A program made the translations under genes and the position numbers. From Dokdonella_A sp937902695 (GTDB taxonomy: Bacteria; Pseudomonadota; Gammaproteobacteria; Xanthomonadales; Rhodanobacteraceae), in contig JBEHYO010000037.1 of the NCBI GenBank assembly GCA_048498135.1, positions 1-32,956 of the forward strand: 32,956 nucleotides of DNA, given 5' to 3'. This document shows, piece after piece, positions 30,853 to 32,956 of the stretch. The first letter of the stretch is position 1, and every line of letters starts with the position of its first letter. Under the pieces are notes generated by a model. The model was given only the letters and a program-made list of their open reading frames with translations, was not told where the DNA came from and made no database searches.

Positions 30853-32799
30853 ATGATCGCGCTGCTGGCGTGGATCTGCCTTTTTTCGCTGTTGGGCGCC
30901 GCCGGTGCCATCGCATCGCCGAACCTCTATGTATCGATGGGCATCAGTGCCGGCGGCGCCGGTGTCGAGGTGATCGATGCCGCCGACAACAGCGTCCGTT
31001 ACGTGTTGCCCACCGGCGTTTCGCCGAGCCGGGCGACGCTCAACGCCGATCACACGCGACTTTATGTCCTGGATTTCACCGAGTGGACGCTGACGGTTCT
31101 CGACACGCGCAGTCGCGTCGTGCTGGAGACCGTGACACTCATGGGGCCGCCGCTCGCCATCGGGATTCCCAAGGACGATGCGCACGTCTACGTCGGCCTC
31201 GAACGGCTCTACTCCGGCGAAATCGGGTCGGTGCAGGCGATCGACACTCGCCTCGGCCAGGCCGACCTCGCGGCGACCGTCCCCGACGGCTTTTTCATGG
31301 AAGTGAGCGCCGACGGCACGACGCTGTACCTCGAGGACCATGCCCACTGCAGCCTGATCGCGCTCGATACGGACGATTTTTCGCAGAAGGCAGCCGGAGC
31401 GACCTTCTGCGACAACGAAGATGCAGCGATCGTGTCGCCCGACGGCGCAACCCTTTACGTCAATGCGCTGTCCGGCGGCATCGACGCCTTCGACGCGGCG
31501 ACGCTCGACATGCGATTCCGCATTGCGATGCCATGGGCCGGCGGCGACATGGGCGCGCCGATGGCATTCACGCGCGACGGCAGCGGGCTTGTCGTCGGCG
31601 ATGCCGCCAACGGCCTGGTCGCGTTCGTCGACGCGGCGCGCGGCGTGCTCGAGACGACGACGTATTCCTGTCCCGGCGCCACCGGCATCGCATTCAGCGC
31701 CGACGAGCGGTTCGTCTACGTGCTCTGCATATCTTCGTTCGAGGGCGCGGTTCTCGACGCGCATACGCACGCGCTGCTCCGCGTGTTCCCGGCGGGCGCG
31801 TATCCGAGCTCGTATCGCAATTTCGTCGGCGACCCGCCCGTGCCGCTCTATGTCGCCGAGGGCAGCGAAAGCGGCGACGTCGTCGCGCTCGATTCGCTCT
31901 CCCACGCGCTCGGGCCTCCGTCGCGCGTCGGACGCCAGCCCGAAGGCATCGTCGCCTCGCAGGATGGACACCGGCTCTACGTCAGCAACGGCGGCGACGA
32001 CACGGTTTCGATCGTCGACGCCGACACGCGCAGCGAGATCGCGACGATCGCCGTCGGCCGGTATCCGACCGGCCTTGCGCTCTCGCCTGACGGAACGCGC
32101 CTTTACGTCGCCGATACCGACGACGACAGCATCTCGATCGTCGACACGGGCTCGCGCGCCGTGGTGTCGACGTTCGCCGTCGATGCCGACTCGAAACCGA
32201 GATCGCTCGCGCTCAGCGCGGACGGCAGCAAGCTCTATGTCGCGCTTTCGAACTGGAACTACATCGTCGTGTACGACACGGCCGCGGGCGTGCTGGGCGC
32301 GCCGATCTATTGTCCTTCGGGCATTTCGGGGCTCGCGATGTCGCCCGACGGCACGACGTTGTACGGCGCCGCGCGCTTCAACGCCGAGGTCTACAAGGTC
32401 GACGTCGCGAGCGACACCGTCGTCGACACCTGGAGCGTCGGCATCGATATCGAGGGCTCCGCGCATCCGATGACGGTGTCGCCGGATGGCGGGCGCCTCT
32501 ACGTCGGCCGCGCGAGCAGCGAAGTCCCGCCCGAGGCCGACGCCTTCGTGATCACCGTGGATACCGGCGACGGCAGCGAGCTCGCATGGACGACGCTGGC
32601 GGGCACGCCCGCTTCGCTCGCCGTCGAGCCCGAAGGCCGCTTCGTCTACGCCGCGATTCCCGGCGCCGACAGCGTGCAGGTCGTGGACACGACGACGAGC
32701 GAAGTCGACAGGACGATCGGCGGCTTCCACTCGCCTGCCGCGATCGCGCCGCCGGTCGAGCCGATCATGGATGGCCTGTTTGGCAGCGGCTTCAATTGA
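30853..32799 (+). CDS. Secreted YVTN-type beta-propeller protein
   Basis: A 648-residue protein with a signal peptide (MIALLAWICLFSLLGAAGAI). It is built from about a dozen YVTN/NHL-type propeller blades, the clearest being YVSNGGDDTVSIVDADTRS, IATIAVGRYPTGLALSPDG and LYVADTDDDSISIVDTGSRA. It probably forms two propellers. The extreme C-terminus GLFGSGFN resembles the xxFxxGF[ED] endings I recall from many secreted proteins of Lysobacterales. ATG at 30853 has AGGGGA five bases upstream; an earlier in-frame start at 30748 would add 35 basic residues and no signal. The function is unknown. Confidence 0.88.
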   Translation: MIALLAWICLFSLLGAAGAIASPNLYVSMGISAGGAGVEVIDAADNSVRYVLPTGVSPSRATLNADHTRLYVLDFTEWTLTVLDTRSRVVLETVTLMGPPLAIGIPKDDAHVYVGLERLYSGEIGSVQAIDTRLGQADLAATVPDGFFMEVSADGTTLYLEDHAHCSLIALDTDDFSQKAAGATFCDNEDAAIVSPDGATLYVNALSGGIDAFDAATLDMRFRIAMPWAGGDMGAPMAFTRDGSGLVVGDAANGLVAFVDAARGVLETTTYSCPGATGIAFSADERFVYVLCISSFEGAVLDAHTHALLRVFPAGAYPSSYRNFVGDPPVPLYVAEGSESGDVVALDSLSHALGPPSRVGRQPEGIVASQDGHRLYVSNGGDDTVSIVDADTRSEIATIAVGRYPTGLALSPDGTRLYVADTDDDSISIVDTGSRAVVSTFAVDADSKPRSLALSADGSKLYVALSNWNYIVVYDTAAGVLGAPIYCPSGISGLAMSPDGTTLYGAARFNAEVYKVDVASDTVVDTWSVGIDIEGSAHPMTVSPDGGRLYVGRASSEVPPEADAFVITVDTGDGSELAWTTLAGTPASLAVEPEGRFVYAAIPGADSVQVVDTTTSEVDRTIGGFHSPAAIAPPVEPIMDGLFGSGFN

Positions 32800-32822
32800 C
32801 GCCCAGCCCGCGGCGTCGCGGG

Positions 32823-32851
32823 TTGTTTCCTGCACGTGCGCCCCGTATCAT
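32823..32851 (+). promoter_or_regulatory. Promoter of tRNA-Ser(CGA)
   Basis: TTGTTT (32823-32828) and TATCAT (32846-32851) are separated by exactly 17 bases and end 13 bases before the tRNA. The -10 matches the consensus in five of six positions. Confidence 0.6.
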
Positions 32852-32864
32852 GCGCGCCCGCTCT

Positions 32865-32955
32865 GGAGAGGTGGCAGAGTGGTCGAATGCGCCGGATTCG
32901 AAATCCGGTTTACGGTTCTACCGTAACGTGGGTTCGAATCCCACCCTCTCCGCCA
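32865..32955 (+). tRNA. tRNA-Ser (anticodon CGA)
   Basis: The acceptor arms GGAGAGG (32865-32871) and CCTCTCC (32945-32951) pair, followed by G and encoded CCA (32953-32955). The anticodon arm CCGGA-TTCGAAA-TCCGG carries CGA, which reads the UCG serine codon. The long variable arm (TTACGGTTCTACCGTAA) and T arm fit a class II serine tRNA. The window ends one base after it. Confidence 0.97.
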
Positions 32956-32956
32956 T

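Noticed and set aside
30742..32835. 697-codon open frame antisense to the YVTN propeller
   Set aside because: It is Arg-, Asp- and Val-rich, with no motif, and is explained by codon bias of the propeller gene.
1..32956. CRISPR array, insertion sequence or prophage
   Set aside because: No evenly spaced direct repeats, transposase, integrase or phage structural gene is visible.

Overview
The window is GC-rich, gene-dense chromosomal DNA of a Gram-negative gammaproteobacterium, most likely of the Lysobacterales (Xanthomonadales), Rhodanobacteraceae-like. Supporting points are the kdkA-type Kdo kinase and a GT9 glycosyltransferase for lipopolysaccharide, a Slp-type lipoprotein, the yceD-rpmF-fabH and dnaX-ybaB-recR blocks, intergenic inverted repeats of a kind I associate with this order, and a secreted beta-propeller ending in an FGSGFN-like tail. 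The taxonomic call is inference from gene content. I see no phage, insertion sequence, integron or CRISPR array.

Layout: (1) 1-1059, minus: yceD, rpmF and the start of fabH, driven by a strong promoter that would give an almost leaderless mRNA. (2) 1247-6991, plus: a membrane-anchored coiled-coil protein and a Maf/YceF pyrophosphatase, then a MoxR ATPase, DUF58 and DUF3488-transglutaminase module, then a Slp-like lipoprotein. (3) 7004-10189, minus: a HIT hydrolase, then recR, ybaB and dnaX, with two long inverted repeats between genes. (4) 10337-10590, plus: tRNA-Ser(GGA) and 4.5S SRP RNA. (5) 10592-14323, minus: an overlapping run kdkA, MBL hydrolase, moaA, moaC, moaD, moaE that joins Kdo phosphorylation to molybdopterin synthesis. 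(6) 14389-17889, plus: a GT9 glycosyltransferase, then a MscS-family channel flanked on both sides by paralogous small secreted proteins. (7) 17906-19677, minus: an FG-GAP propeller protein without a signal peptide and a DUF6165 protein.

(8) 19746-26427, minus, is the most interesting block. Five tightly packed genes encode a secreted protein of unknown function, an FHA-GAF protein, a membrane-spanning Ser/Thr kinase with a long TPR sensor region, a soluble histidine kinase and a NarL-type response regulator. Start/stop overlaps or gaps of a few bases suggest one operon that links Ser/Thr and His-Asp phosphorylation. A divergent M23 peptidase gene lies across a palindrome-rich spacer. (9) 27973-32955: a small secreted protein, a candidate structured small RNA ending in a perfect terminator, a 70-residue protein, a DUF347-repeat membrane protein, a cytochrome P460-like protein with a CxxxCH haem motif, a YVTN beta-propeller and tRNA-Ser(CGA).

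Start-codon use is notable. Conserved N-termini point to CTG starts for fabH and maf; TTG and GTG starts are frequent elsewhere.
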